NCBI RefSeq assembly: GCF_030160115.1
Contig: NZ_BSNS01000007.1
Location: forward strand, 297,501 to 361,500
Reading direction: 5' to 3'
Length of the DNA stretch: 64,000 bases
DNA from: Devosia nitrariae
Lineage (GTDB): Bacteria; Pseudomonadota; Alphaproteobacteria; Rhizobiales; Devosiaceae
Notes under the pieces: model-generated
Seen by the model: only the letters and a program-made list of their open reading frames with translations
Told to the model about the DNA's origin: nothing
The model's database searches: none
Shown here: in pieces, positions 1-10,922 of the stretch
Numbering within the stretch: position 1 is the first letter of the stretch
Layout of the letters: every line of letters starts with the position of its first letter
Translations under genes and position numbers: made by a program

Positions 1-2
1 TT

Positions 3-962
3 TCTCCTTATCGCATGAGCATCTATGCCCATGACTCAGAGACCGATGTCGACCTTCATGCGGTGACGGTTGCCCTGACCGACAAGGGCCAGTACGTGGT
101 ATCCATGGCCCCGCCAGAGATGGAGTTCCCCGAGGAGGACACCGAGGAGGTCAACGTCGCCAACCTGCCCAGCATCTACCGCTCGATCTGGGAGACCGGG
201 CGCAAACATGACCTCTCCGACGAGACCATTACCCGCATCATCGGCATGTTCGCCTACGACCTCGATATGACCAAGCGCATTGCGCCCGGCGATGCCATCG
301 AGATCCTCAAGACGGCGCCCGACGCCGAGGGCAGGCAGGACCTGCTCTATGTGGCCTTAACGCTCGGCAGCACCAAGCGCGAGCTCTACCGCTTCGTCAC
401 CCCCGACGGCGTTGCCGACTTCTATGACCCGAGCGGCGAGACCGGCAAGCGCTTCCTGGTGCGCCGGCCGCTCGAGGGCGGTGGCACGCTGCGTTCGCGC
501 TTCGGCTACCGCATCCATCCGATCTTCAAGTCGAGGAAGCTCCATACCGGCGTCGACCTTGCGGCGCGCACCGGCACACCGATCTACGCGGCCGGCGACG
601 GCGTGGTGCAGCTTGTCGGCTGGCAGTCGGGTTACGGCAACAAGATCGAGGTCCAGCACGTCAACGGCTACGAGACCGCCTACGGCCACATGAGCCGCTT
701 CGCCGACGGCATCAAGCCGGGCACGCGCGTGCGTCAGGGCCAGATCATCGGCTATGTCGGCTCGACCGGCTATTCGACCGGCCCGCACCTGCATTTCGAG
801 ATCCTGATCAACGGCAACCTCGTCGATCCATTGAGCGTCAAGCTGCCGCGCGAGAACTCGCTGGCTGACCAGTACCGGTCCCAGTTCGGCCAGGTCGTCG
901 CCCAGATCAACGACCTGATGCAGAAAGACCCCGCCCCGGTCGCTGTGGCTGCGAGCGAGTAG
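3..962 (+). CDS. M23 family metallopeptidase (3' part, 5' end outside window)
   Basis: C-terminal part of a LytM-type zinc endopeptidase acting on peptidoglycan in the cell envelope. The reading frame is open to the left edge of the window, and an ATG at 15 has no ribosome binding site, so the real start is probably upstream. Proteins of this type in Hyphomicrobiales are about 650 residues, and the visible 319 codons match their second half. Counting from the ATG at 15, a linker region (about 45-150) precedes the peptidase fold; HTGVD gives metal ligands H177 and D181, and HLH at 258-260 gives the catalytic and third-ligand histidines. All expected catalytic residues are present, so it should be active. 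Confidence 0.88.
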   Translation, partial: SPYRMSIYAHDSETDVDLHAVTVALTDKGQYVVSMAPPEMEFPEEDTEEVNVANLPSIYRSIWETGRKHDLSDETITRIIGMFAYDLDMTKRIAPGDAIEILKTAPDAEGRQDLLYVALTLGSTKRELYRFVTPDGVADFYDPSGETGKRFLVRRPLEGGGTLRSRFGYRIHPIFKSRKLHTGVDLAARTGTPIYAAGDGVVQLVGWQSGYGNKIEVQHVNGYETAYGHMSRFADGIKPGTRVRQGQIIGYVGSTGYSTGPHLHFEILINGNLVDPLSVKLPRENSLADQYRSQFGQVVAQINDLMQKDPAPVAVAASE

Positions 963-1294
963 TTGGCGGCTGTGCGAGGTGGTTGGGAGTCAAGGGACCC
1001 CGATACCCCATCCGTCCCACCCAACGGCTGCCATCGCGGCGCGCGGACCCAACTCTGAACACATCAACGAGCACGAGAAGATCGGCTTGACACCCCCTCT
1101 TGTGGGAGAGGGACCGCTTTTCCGTGTCCAGCGGAAAGGCAGGGTGAGGGGGGCGATGCTGCGACATACACGATGCTCGGTAGAGCCCCCTCATCCGGCG
1201 CTGCGCGCCACCTTCTCCCACGAGGGGAGAAGGGAAGGAGCGAACCCGCCAGCGCCGGAGCGACACCGAGGATGGAATTCGGAACACCAGCCTC
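963..1294. other. Intergenic region with family-C palindromic repeats
   Basis: 332 bases between the convergent M23 and MFS genes, with no credible gene. It holds two pieces of a palindromic repeat family seen again inside prmC: 1091-1153, with an inner hairpin (GCTTTTCCG / CGGAAAGGC), and 1187-1234, containing CCCTCATCCG and CTTCTCCCACGAGGGGAGAAGG. Short open frames here are translations of the repeats. Confidence 0.7.
1091..1234. repeat. Palindromic repeat, family C (two partial copies)
   Basis: Two adjacent pieces. The first (1091-1153) has outer arms of C-rich CCCCCTCT against AGGGTGAGGGGG and an inner stem-loop. The second (1187-1234) carries the left half CCCCTCATCCGGCG...CTTCTCCCACGAGGGG. 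The second is nearly identical to the left half of the 9159-9306 copy inside prmC. It lies between convergent genes, where it could also work as a terminator. Confidence 0.7.
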
Positions 1295-2812
1295 TTACCC
1301 CTTCTTCTCCAGCGTCAGCCAGGCGATCACCGCCGAGACGAACGACAGGCCCGCGTTGATATAGGCGATGACCGCGAAGGTTGCGTTGGTGGCGGCAAGC
1401 CTTGCTGCCTCCGCCTCCGGCGGCAGCGTGTCCTCCGGCTTTAGCCCGAAGAACATGCCGCTGCCGGCAGCATCGCCGAGGAACCGGTTGAAGGCGAAGG
1501 CGGCAACGAACCCCATGGTGGCAACGGCAAGGAGACCGGCGACGCGCGCCACCGCATTGTTGACACCCGAGGCGGTGCCGGTATCGGCGTCCTCGACCGC
1601 AGTCATCACCGCCGTCGACAGCGGCGAGACGACGAGCCCCATCCCCACCCCCATCAGCGCAATGAGCGGCAGCACCACTCCCCAGACGTTCTGCAAGGGC
1701 GCGGTGAGGCCGAGGCCCGCAAAGGCGAAGCCGACGAGCGTTGCGCCACCGGCAATGAGCGGCGCGGGCCCGAAGCGGTCGGCAAGCGACCCTGCCCAGG
1801 AGGAAAGGATGGTGAGTGCGATGCCCAGCGGCAGGAAGGAGATCGACACTTCCGCCGCCGAAACGCCCCAGCCGGCGATCATGGTCATGGGCAAAAAGAA
1901 CATCACTGCCGAAAGCGCGAAATAGAGCGTCAGGGTCAGCGCATTGGCGCCCGAGAAACCCATATTGGCAAAGAGCCGCAGTGGCAGCATCGGCTCCTTG
2001 CTGCGCGATTCCCAGAAAAGGAAGCCGATGAAGACGAGAAGGCCCGTGCCGGCATAGGAGAGGATATGGCTGACGGGCGGCACGCTCTCGCTGCTGCCTC
2101 CGGTGAGCCCGAAGGCGATGAGCATCAGTCCGAGGCTGGCAAGAAACGCCCCCGGCAGGTCGAGCGCCCGCGTGCCGGCAGGCTCGTCGGCCGGCACCCG
2201 CAGCCAGAGGAGCGCGAGCGCGATGGCACCCAGCGGCAGGTTGATGGCAAAGACCAGCCGCCAGCTCCAGTCGCCGAGCATGGTGAGCACGAACCCGCCG
2301 ATGACCGGGCCCAAAATGGTGGTCAGCGACGAGGCCGCCGCCCAGATGCCGATAGCCTTGCCCCGCTCGTCCTTGGGATAGGCCTTGGCGATGATGGCGA
2401 GGCTGCCCGGCACCATCAGCGCCGCCCCGACCCCCTGCACCGCACGCGCGACGATGAGGCTGAGGGGGGTCGGCGCCACGGCGCAGACGAGGGACGCGGC
2501 AACGAAGAGGCCAATGCCGATCCCGAACACGCGCTTGAGGCCGAAGCGGTCGCCTGCCGCCCCGCCGATCAGGATCAGCGAGCCGAGAAACAGCATATAG
2601 CTGTTGGAGACCCACTGCGCGTCGGCGAGCGTTGCCGACAGGTCCGCCCGCAGCGCCGGTATGGCGATCGAGAGCACCGAACCGTCGATGAACCCCATCG
2701 ATGAAGCAAGGATGGCCGCGACCAGCACGTAGCGCCGGCGCTCTCGGGGACAGAATGTGCGCGAGGGTACACCGGTCTCTGCCGCCGGCCCGGCAATCGA
2801 TTGATCGGTCAT
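1295..2812 (-). CDS. MFS drug:H+ antiporter, DHA2 (EmrB/QacA) type
   Basis: A 505-residue major facilitator, the length of the 14-helix DHA2 family, which exports drugs or other amphiphiles by proton antiport across the inner membrane. The N-terminus runs into helix 1 at about residue 28 (LVAAILASSMGFIDGSVLSI), followed by the motif D1-like segment LDxTIVNxALP variant and by GDRFGLKRVFGIG (motif A) near residue 85. Hydrophobic segments continue to the C-terminus. No partner membrane-fusion protein (emrA) or regulator lies beside it, so substrate is unknown. The ATG at 2812 gives the expected N-terminus. Confidence 0.85.
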   Translation of the reverse strand: MTDQSIAGPAAETGVPSRTFCPRERRRYVLVAAILASSMGFIDGSVLSIAIPALRADLSATLADAQWVSNSYMLFLGSLILIGGAAGDRFGLKRVFGIGIGLFVAASLVCAVAPTPLSLIVARAVQGVGAALMVPGSLAIIAKAYPKDERGKAIGIWAAASSLTTILGPVIGGFVLTMLGDWSWRLVFAINLPLGAIALALLWLRVPADEPAGTRALDLPGAFLASLGLMLIAFGLTGGSSESVPPVSHILSYAGTGLLVFIGFLFWESRSKEPMLPLRLFANMGFSGANALTLTLYFALSAVMFFLPMTMIAGWGVSAAEVSISFLPLGIALTILSSWAGSLADRFGPAPLIAGGATLVGFAFAGLGLTAPLQNVWGVVLPLIALMGVGMGLVVSPLSTAVMTAVEDADTGTASGVNNAVARVAGLLAVATMGFVAAFAFNRFLGDAAGSGMFFGLKPEDTLPPEAEAARLAATNATFAVIAYINAGLSFVSAVIAWLTLEKKG

Positions 2813-2873
2813 GGCGCGACCATAGGCCTGGTCCCTTTGTTTGGATAGATGGCGCGCTCAATCTTTTGCCGCT

Positions 2874-2903
2874 GCGGGATTTTCGGCCAAAACCGGTTCC
2901 CGC
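2874..2903. repeat. Short palindromic repeat, family D
   Basis: Contains GCGGGATTTTCGGCC and AACCGGTTCCCGC; the ends GCGGGA/TCCCGC are inverted. Related copies occur at 25612-25643 and 47591-47663. It sits between the VOC gene stop and the MFS start. Confidence 0.55.
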
Positions 2904-2904
2904 T

Positions 2905-3249
2905 TTAGGCCTCGCTCCAGACCGCCAGCTCATTGCCGCCCGGCTCCCGGAACTCGAACCGCCGCCCGCCCGGGAAGTTGAAAATCGGCTTGGTGACGAC
3001 CCCACCCGCGTCCTCCACCCGCTTCAGTGCCGCCTCGAGATCGTCGGCCTTGAGGATGACGAGCGGCGCCCGCGCCGGCCCATTGCTCGTCCCGTCGATG
3101 CCGCCGTCGATCCCGGCGTCGGCGAAGGCCTGATACTCCGGGCCGTAGTCGTCGAATCCCCAGCCGAAGGCGTTGGCAAAGAACTGTTTGCTGGCCGCGA
3201 TGTCGGGGCTGGCGAATTCGACGTAGTTGATCCTAAGGTCGCTCATCAT
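2905..3249 (-). CDS. VOC (glyoxalase/bleomycin resistance) family protein
   Basis: A 114-residue single VOC module (beta-alpha-beta-beta-beta repeats), often metal binding. Visible pattern: INYVEFASPDIAASKQFFANAFGWGF at the N-terminus (first beta-alpha unit) and GGRRFEFREPGGNELAVWSE at the C-terminus (last strand with a potential metal-ligand Glu). Enzymatic role cannot be told; relatives include lactoylglutathione lyases, dioxygenases and binding-only proteins. The start follows AGGAGAAGG. Same strand as the DUF6157 gene upstream, with 38 bases between them. Confidence 0.85.
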   Translation of the reverse strand: MMSDLRINYVEFASPDIAASKQFFANAFGWGFDDYGPEYQAFADAGIDGGIDGTSNGPARAPLVILKADDLEAALKRVEDAGGVVTKPIFNFPGGRRFEFREPGGNELAVWSEA

Positions 3250-3287
3250 CCTTCTCCTCTTGCGTCGTGGTTATCTGGTGGTCGTGA

Positions 3288-3689
3288 CTATCCCCGTTTC
3301 GAGCGCATGCCCGGAACCCTGGCGAGATCCTCGCGCGCGGCGAACACGCGATATTCAGGCGTATCGAGGCCATAGAGCGCGATGCGGCCTTCCTCGTCGT
3401 GATGGACGCCCCAACCGAAAGTCTTGACCAGCGGCGAAGAGCGCAGGCACGGCTGCCCCTTTGAGAAGAACTTTGCCCGCGCCGCGGGCTTCTCGGCCTC
3501 GGCAATGCCATTACGCTCACTAAAAACGGCAAAGATCAGGTCATTGCTGGTCATCGCGTAGGGCGCACCGACGAGCTTTTCATATTGCAGGGTTGCGATG
3601 GTGCCGGGCTTCTCCGGCACGCGCGCAACATCGACCGGGCAGTCGGGCGAGACGAGGATGAAGGTGTTGACGTAGTTGGTCGTGTGCAT
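3288..3689 (-). CDS. DUF6157 family protein
   Basis: A 133-residue protein beginning MHTTNYVNTFILVSPDCPVD, which matches the N-terminal signature of the uncharacterised DUF6157 family (TTNY.NTFI..A.DCPV). Later conserved-looking segments are TIATLQYEKLVGAPYAMTSNDLIFAVFSER and the C-terminal YGWGVHHD-like block. An open frame continues 57 codons further upstream, but the MHTTNY start fits the family length and lies after a weak AGAGAAC site. No membrane segment or signal peptide. Function unknown. Probably co-transcribed with the VOC gene. Confidence 0.75.
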   Translation of the reverse strand: MHTTNYVNTFILVSPDCPVDVARVPEKPGTIATLQYEKLVGAPYAMTSNDLIFAVFSERNGIAEAEKPAARAKFFSKGQPCLRSSPLVKTFGWGVHHDEEGRIALYGLDTPEYRVFAAREDLARVPGMRSKRG

Positions 3690-3772
3690 CGGATCAATGT
3701 TCTCTATTTGTTCTAAATTAGCGAGATGCTCGATCGAGTCAAGCGCGTAGAGCAACGGATCGAGTGGTGTCT

Positions 3773-3818
3773 GAATGTCACCCCGACGAATGGGCCCGCC
3801 CTTCGTTGGGTGACATTC
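3773..3818. repeat. Imperfect inverted repeat between divergent genes
   Basis: GAATGTCACCCC at 3773 pairs with GGGTGACATTC ending at 3818; the arms extend inward through GACGAA.GGGC / GCCCTTCGT. This gives an imperfect stem of about 20 pairs. It lies in the divergent promoter region of the DUF6157 and transglutaminase-like genes. It could be a palindromic repeat or a regulatory hairpin. Confidence 0.5.
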
Positions 3819-3946
3819 GGTAGTGGGGCTCGCTGGGTGCTCGACCGCCGCCGATTCCACTCACGCAGGTGTCCCCCGCAAGACCCGTCAAATCCCGCCG
3901 AACCGATCGTGCTAGCAACGAGCCGCCAACCACAAGGAGGTCCCTC

Positions 3947-4849
3947 ATGAACGTCGCCAGCTTCTACACCGCCCAGAGCACCTGGACCGATCCCGGGCGG
4001 TATGCGCCTCTGTTCGACGCGCTGCCGGACGATATCGCGGTGCTCTGCGCCGTGGTGCGCAACATCACTCTGCACTACCGCGCCGGCCCGCGGGTCGGCT
4101 TCGACATCCCCAAGGAGCGGCTCGCCGAGATCGACACCCGCTTTTGTGAACTGATGCTCGAGCGGATCATCGCGCTCGACGCGCGCCCGCTCGCCGAGCC
4201 GCGTGCGCCGACCCAACGTGTCATCGGCTGCTGCCGGGACGCTTCACTCCTCCTCTGCTCGATGTTGCGCCACAAGGGTGTTCCGGCGCGCATACGCTAT
4301 GGCTTTGCGCCATACCTCAGCACCAACCGCTTCAACGGCGACCATGCGGTGGTCGAATATTGGAATGGAACGCGCTGGCTCCTCGCCGATGCCGAACAGG
4401 CGGGACCCGAGATCGCGTTCGGGGGCACAGCGTTCAGCCCGCTCGACATACAACGCGGCCCATATCTCACCGCCGGCATGGCCTGGCATCTGGTCCGGAG
4501 CGGCCAGGCCAAAGAAGCCGACTTTGGCGTATCGCCCGAACTTCACGGTCTGCCCGAGATCCGGGTGGCGCTGCTCGTCGATATCGCCATGCTGAACAGG
4601 TGCGAGACGCTGCTCTGGGATGTGTGGGGGATCGGTGAGATCGAACACCAGAACAGCGCCGACGATCTCGCCCTTCTCGACAGGGCTGCTTCACTCTCCG
4701 CCGATACCGACGTCGAGGCCGGTTTCGCCGGGATCAAGGAGATCTTCCTGGACGAGCGGATGCGCGTGCCCCAAACCGTGACCAGCCTGAGCCCGGCCCA
4801 GGGGCCGCGCCAGGTTATGCACGCCGTGCTGGACAGCAACGCGGCGTGA
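3947..4849 (+). CDS. Transglutaminase-like domain protein
   Basis: A 300-residue cytoplasmic protein (no signal peptide) with a transglutaminase-like cysteine-peptidase fold. The probable triad is the Cys of GCCRDASLLLCSML (about residue 95), the His of GDHAVVEYW (about 132) and the Asp of LLADAEQ (about 146). The start at 3947 is set by a perfect AAGGAGG six bases upstream; a longer frame beginning at 3869 lacks such a site. The substrate is unknown; relatives are often annotated only as transglutaminase-like. It is divergent from the DUF6157 gene and ends in a strong terminator. Confidence 0.8.
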   Translation: MNVASFYTAQSTWTDPGRYAPLFDALPDDIAVLCAVVRNITLHYRAGPRVGFDIPKERLAEIDTRFCELMLERIIALDARPLAEPRAPTQRVIGCCRDASLLLCSMLRHKGVPARIRYGFAPYLSTNRFNGDHAVVEYWNGTRWLLADAEQAGPEIAFGGTAFSPLDIQRGPYLTAGMAWHLVRSGQAKEADFGVSPELHGLPEIRVALLVDIAMLNRCETLLWDVWGIGEIEHQNSADDLALLDRAASLSADTDVEAGFAGIKEIFLDERMRVPQTVTSLSPAQGPRQVMHAVLDSNAA

Positions 4850-4850
4850 C

Positions 4851-4881
4851 AAAAAAGGCCGGTCTGCCGACCGGCCTTTTT
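4851..4881. terminator. Bidirectional intrinsic terminator
   Basis: Perfect 8-bp stem GGCCGGTC/GACCGGCC with a TGCC loop, preceded by six A and followed by five T. It therefore serves both the transglutaminase-like gene (+) and clpB (-). Confidence 0.92.
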
Positions 4882-4905
4882 CGTTTCGATCGGATTTTTC
4901 GCGCT

Positions 4906-7527
<2,622 letters not shown>

Positions 7528-7636
7528 GCAACTCTCCTGTTTCGCCCGCGGACAGGCCTTCAACAAGCGCCTGATCCCACGTCGGAAGCGTTGGGTCTGA
7601 AACGCCCAAAGGTATGGCACGTTTCCGTTTCGATAA

Positions 7637-7667
7637 CGGATATAGGCAGCGCATGAAAAACTAAAAG
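7637..7667 (-). promoter_or_regulatory. Candidate sigma32 (RpoH) promoter of clpB
   Basis: Read on the minus strand: CTTT, 17 bases, then CCTATATCCG. The -10 matches the alphaproteobacterial RpoH consensus CYTATNTNNG at every specified base; the -35 matches CTTG at three of four. The -35 lies in the T tract of the terminator of the upstream DUF4167 gene. The leader to clpB would be about 100 bases. Confidence 0.65.
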
Positions 7668-7685
7668 GCCGGGCGATGCCCGGCC
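7654..7685 (-). terminator. Intrinsic terminator of the DUF4167 gene
   Basis: Minus-strand stem GGCCGGGC/GCCCGGCC with a short loop, followed by TTTTAGTTTTT, 27 bases after the stop codon of the DUF4167 gene. Confidence 0.85.
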
Positions 7686-7711
7686 TTGAGGAAAATCAAG
7701 TTCAGCCTGCT

Positions 7712-8344
7712 TTACTCGGCAGGCGTGGTGCCGCCGGCCGTAATGAAAGCGGGCAGTTCACCCACTTCCGGCTGGGGCGCATTGGCAGGATCCGCCCCGT
7801 TCTCGCCAGCGGCGGCCCGGCGACGACGCGGCCGCCGCTCGCGCTTGCGCGGCTGGTCGGCATCGCCTTCGCCGGCCGACTGGGCGTCGGCGGTCTCGGC
7901 AGGCGCCGCGTCGCTGCTGGCGTCAGCGTTGACGCTGGCGTTCGCACTGGCGTTGGCAGGTGCCGGTTCGGCCTCGCTCTCGGCTTCCTGGCGCTCGGGC
8001 ACACGCTCGGAGCGGGAGGCGAAGCGGTCGCCCCGATCCTCATCGCCCTCGAAATCGTCGTCGCTGTCCTGGCTGTTGTCGGGCCGGATGTTCTGCGGCT
8101 GGGCTGCCATGACGATGCGATAGTAGTGCTCGGCGTGCTGGAGATAGTTCTCAGCCATGACCGAGTCGCCCGAGGACTGGGCGTCGCGCGCCAGTTGCGT
8201 ATATTTCTCGGCGATGTGGGCGGCGTTGCCACGCACCTTCACGTCCGGACCGTTGCTCTCGTAATTACGCGAAAGCGGATTGGTATGCTTGCGTCCACCG
8301 TTGCGGTTGCGCGAGCGGTTCTTGTTTTGGCTGTTGGGTCTCAT
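7712..8344 (-). CDS. DUF4167 domain-containing protein
   Basis: A 210-residue protein with a basic, Asn-rich N-terminus (NKNRSRNRN) followed by the DUF4167 core at about 35-85, including AEKYTQLARDAQSSGDSVMAENYLQHAEHYYRI. The rest is low complexity: acidic (DSDDDFEGDEDRGD), Ala/Glu/Pro rich, and then a basic RKRERRPRRRR stretch near 185. The family is restricted mainly to Alphaproteobacteria and is commonly found beside prmC and clpB, as here. Its role is not established; the composition suggests nucleic-acid or ribosome contact, which is inference. Confidence 0.9.
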   Translation of the reverse strand: MRPNSQNKNRSRNRNGGRKHTNPLSRNYESNGPDVKVRGNAAHIAEKYTQLARDAQSSGDSVMAENYLQHAEHYYRIVMAAQPQNIRPDNSQDSDDDFEGDEDRGDRFASRSERVPERQEAESEAEPAPANASANASVNADASSDAAPAETADAQSAGEGDADQPRKRERRPRRRRAAAGENGADPANAPQPEVGELPAFITAGGTTPAE

Positions 8345-8682
8345 CTGGTCGCTTTGTAACTCTGAAAAGTAAGCGTCACATCACTGGCGGACAGGCAAAT
8401 GCCATGTCGGGCCATGGCCGAGCGGCACTCGGCCGCGTATCGGTCGCAGTCTGGCTTCATGAAGACCTAGAACTGTCTGGCGGGACCGCCACTGGCTCCG
8501 GATTCATCAAACGCGTGGGCCGGTCTGCGCCGGAGCCGCGCTGCGCCATGCAGCTTCATGATGATCGGGTGGCCATCACCGTGGCGCCCATGATGCGCCG
8601 TTGACAGCACCGGCAAACTATATTGTTCGGCTTGGGTTTCCAAGCACAAATTTCGCGTCTGCAGCGATATGCGCTTTCGGGC
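8345..8682. other. Intergenic region without recognised feature
   Basis: 338 bases between the prmC stop and the DUF4167 start, both on the minus strand. No family repeat, RNA gene or convincing promoter was found. A TTGACA at 8601 and TATATT at 8619 on the plus strand are only 12 bases apart, so they are not a promoter. Confidence 0.5.
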
Positions 8683-9849
8683 CTAAACATGGTGCCCCGA
8701 TACAACACGGTCAAGACCCGCAAGGTCTTTATCTACCGAAACCCCGGAAAAACCCGCTGCATCAAGCAGACCGGCGACCGCAGCCCCCTGCCCCGAGCCG
8801 ATCTCGACCATCAGCCAGCCGCCGGGCTTGAGGTAACGCGGCGCTTGCTTTGCGATGGTGCGATAGGGATCGAGCCCATCCGGTCCGCCATCGAGCGCCA
8901 GGCGGGGATCGTACTCGCGCACCTCAGAGCTGAGGCCGGCGATGGCGTCCGATTCGATATAGGGAGGGTTGGAGACGATGAGGACGAACGGTCCTTCGGT
9001 GGCACACCCCCTCCCGGCCTCCCCCATCAAGGGGGAGGTGTTGCCCGGTACATTTGGCAGCATCTCGCCAGAACCACCAGCGTCCCACCTCCCCCTTGAT
9101 GGGGGAGGCCGGGAGGGGGGTGACTCTCGGTCCGCACTAGTGTCCTGCTCAGTCGCCGCCCCCCTCATCCGCCCTTCGGGCACCTTCTCCCACGAGGGGA
9201 GAAGGTGGGAGGAGCCCTCCTCGCACCGAGCCAAGGATTGCCCCCCTTCCCTTCTTCCCTCGTGGGAGAAGGTGGATCGGCCGGAGGCCGAGACGGATGA
9301 GGGGGGCGACAGCGCCTCGAACCACGACCCTTGAGCAAACGCGATCCGCTCCGCCACCCCATGCCGCTGCGCGTTCTCGCGCGCCGCCGCCAGTGCCCGC
9401 TCGCTAAGGTCCGTTGCGACCGCCGCCACCCCCGGCGCGTTGGCAAGAACCGCGATCGGCAGACATCCGGTGCCGGTTCCGAGATCGAGGATAGTGGCCC
9501 CGACGCGGCCCTTAAGGACGGCGAGAGCCTTGTCGACGATCAACTCGGTCTCCGGACGCGGCACCAGCGTTGCCTCGTTGAGGACGAACGAAAGGCCGTA
9601 GAACTCCTTCTCGCCGAGGATGCGCGCCACCGGCTCGCGGGCAAGGCGGCGGGCAATGAGCGCATCGAGGGCGGCAACCGCTTCTCCGCCGGCCGTATGA
9701 CTTTCATGGGTTGCAAGCTCAAGGCGGCTAAGGCCGAAGGCCTTCTCCGCCAACAGCCGCGCATCCAGCGCCGCGCCTCCGATGCCAGCGGCTGCGAGCT
9801 TGTCGCGCGCGGCGCGCCAGGATTGCCCAAGGGTTGGGGCGCCGCTCAG
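8683..9849 (-). CDS. prmC: Peptide chain release factor N5-glutamine methyltransferase, with in-frame repeat insertion
   Basis: PrmC methylates the Gln of the GGQ motif of RF1/RF2; prfA is directly upstream. Visible: N-terminal helical domain ([19 protein letters not shown]), PRPETE, SAM motif LDLGTGTG and catalytic NPPY. The family is usually about 285 residues, but this product is 388. The excess is about 105 codons (bases 8995-9309), between SWFEAL and [11 protein letters not shown], made of two palindromic repeats read in frame without a stop. No ATG, GTG or TTG fits the N-terminal domain. I place the start at CTG 9849, seven bases after GGAGG and overlapping the prfA stop as CTGA; a TTG at 9753 would lose part of the domain. 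Confidence 0.88.
   Translation of the reverse strand: MSGAPTLGQSWRAARDKLAAAGIGGAALDARLLAEKAFGLSRLELATHESHTAGGEAVAALDALIARRLAREPVARILGEKEFYGLSFVLNEATLVPRPETELIVDKALAVLKGRVGATILDLGTGTGCLPIAVLANAPGVAAVATDLSERALAAARENAQRHGVAERIAFAQGSWFEALSPPSSVSASGRSTFSHEGRREGGQSLARCEEGSSHLLPSWEKVPEGRMRGAATEQDTSADRESPPSRPPPSRGRWDAGGSGEMLPNVPGNTSPLMGEAGRGCATEGPFVLIVSNPPYIESDAIAGLSSEVREYDPRLALDGGPDGLDPYRTIAKQAPRYLKPGGWLMVEIGSGQGAAVAGLLDAAGFSGVSVDKDLAGLDRVVSGHHV
9004..9123. repeat. Palindromic repeat, family B, inside prmC
   Basis: An inverted pair: 9004-9040 (CCCCCTCCCGGCC...GGGGGAGGTG) against 9086-9123 (CACCTCCCCC...GGCCGGGAGGGGGG). The same unit occurs at 36942-36980, 58276-58390 and 62984-63102, always between genes. 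Here it is translated as part of PrmC. Confidence 0.88.
9159..9306. repeat. Palindromic repeat, family C, inside prmC
   Basis: The left half, CCCCTCATCCG...CACCTTCTCCCACGAGGGGAGAAGGTG, is mirrored by CCCTCGTGGGAGAAGGTG...CGGATGAGGGG on the right, so the termini are inverted. The left half recurs at 1187-1234. It lies 36 bases from the family-B copy, and both are in the prmC reading frame. Confidence 0.85.
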
Positions 9850-10922
9850 TTGCCCGCCTCCATGGCGGCGAGCTGGGCCGCCTGTGCCTCGGTGATCAGG
9901 GCCTCGACGATCTCGTCGAGCGCCTCGCCCTCCATCACCTTGTCGAGCTTGTAGAGCGTCAGGTTGATGCGGTGGTCAGTGACGCGTCCCTGCGGAAAAT
10001 TATAGGTGCGGATGCGCTCGCTGCGGTCACCCGAGCCGACTTGGGCCGAACGCGTCTCGGCCCGCGCCGAATCGCGCGCTTCGCGCTGCTGGTCGTAGAG
10101 CCGGGCGCGCAGCACCTGCATGGCGGTCGCCCGGTTCTGGTGCTGGCTCTTCAAGGCCGAGGTCACCACGATGCCGCTTGGCATATGGGTGATGCGCACT
10201 GCCGAATCGGTGGTGTTGACGTGCTGGCCGCCCGCCCCCGAGGCGCGCATGGTGTCGATGCGGATGTCTTCGGGCTTGATTTCGATATCGATGTCCTCGA
10301 CCTCGGGCAGCACCGCAACGGTCGCCGCCGAGGTGTGGATGCGCCCCGATGCCTCGGTCTCTGGCACCCGCTGCACCCGGTGCACGCCGGATTCGAACTT
10401 CATGCGCGCATAAACGCCCCTTCCGGTGACGTTGGCGATGACCTCCTTGAAGCCGCCGGCCTCGCCGGGGCTTTCCTCCATGATGGTCACCTTCCAGCCG
10501 TGATGGGCCGCATAGCGCTCGTACATGCGAAAGAGGTCGCCGGCGAACAGCGCCGCCTCGTCGCCGCCCGTGCCGCCGCGGATCTCGAGGATGATCGACT
10601 TCTCGTCCGCCTCGTCCCTGGGCAGCAGCAGGATGCGGATCTCGCCAGAGAGCGCTTCGATCTTTTCCGTCAGCTCCTCGATCTCGGCCTGCGCCATCTC
10701 GCGCAGTTCCGGATCTCCGGAACCGGCGAGCCCACGGGCGTCGTCGAGGTCCCTGACGGCTTTCTTATAGGCGCTGATCGGCGCAACGATCGGCGCGAGC
10801 TCGGCATGCTCTTTACTGAGCTTGACGAACTCGTCGGGCGCCGCGCCCCCCGAAAGCGCTGCTTCTACATATTGGAAACGCGTCTCGAGGGCGTCGAGCT
10901 TGTCCTGGGGTAGTGAAGCCAT
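9846..10922 (-). CDS. prfA: Peptide chain release factor 1
   Basis: 358 residues, the usual RF1 length. It reads UAA and UAG stop codons and triggers peptidyl-tRNA hydrolysis. The catalytic GGQ is at 231-233 in [15 protein letters not shown], and the stop-codon recognition tripeptide of PxT type is at 187-189 (RVPETE). The start MASLPQDK at 10922 follows AGGA; a longer frame begins 39 bases upstream without support. It is the first gene of a prfA-prmC unit, with the prmC start overlapping its stop codon, so enzyme and substrate are translationally coupled. Confidence 0.98.
   Translation of the reverse strand: MASLPQDKLDALETRFQYVEAALSGGAAPDEFVKLSKEHAELAPIVAPISAYKKAVRDLDDARGLAGSGDPELREMAQAEIEELTEKIEALSGEIRILLLPRDEADEKSIILEIRGGTGGDEAALFAGDLFRMYERYAAHHGWKVTIMEESPGEAGGFKEVIANVTGRGVYARMKFESGVHRVQRVPETEASGRIHTSAATVAVLPEVEDIDIEIKPEDIRIDTMRASGAGGQHVNTTDSAVRITHMPSGIVVTSALKSQHQNRATAMQVLRARLYDQQREARDSARAETRSAQVGSGDRSERIRTYNFPQGRVTDHRINLTLYKLDKVMEGEALDEIVEALITEAQAAQLAAMEAGN

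Noticed and set aside
8601-8624. TTGACA...TATATT as sigma70 promoter
   Set aside because: Spacing is 12 bases, not 16-18, and no plus-strand gene follows.
9004-9306. Possible CRISPR array inside prmC
   Set aside because: Repeats are inverted pairs of two different families, not direct repeats with regular spacers; no cas genes.
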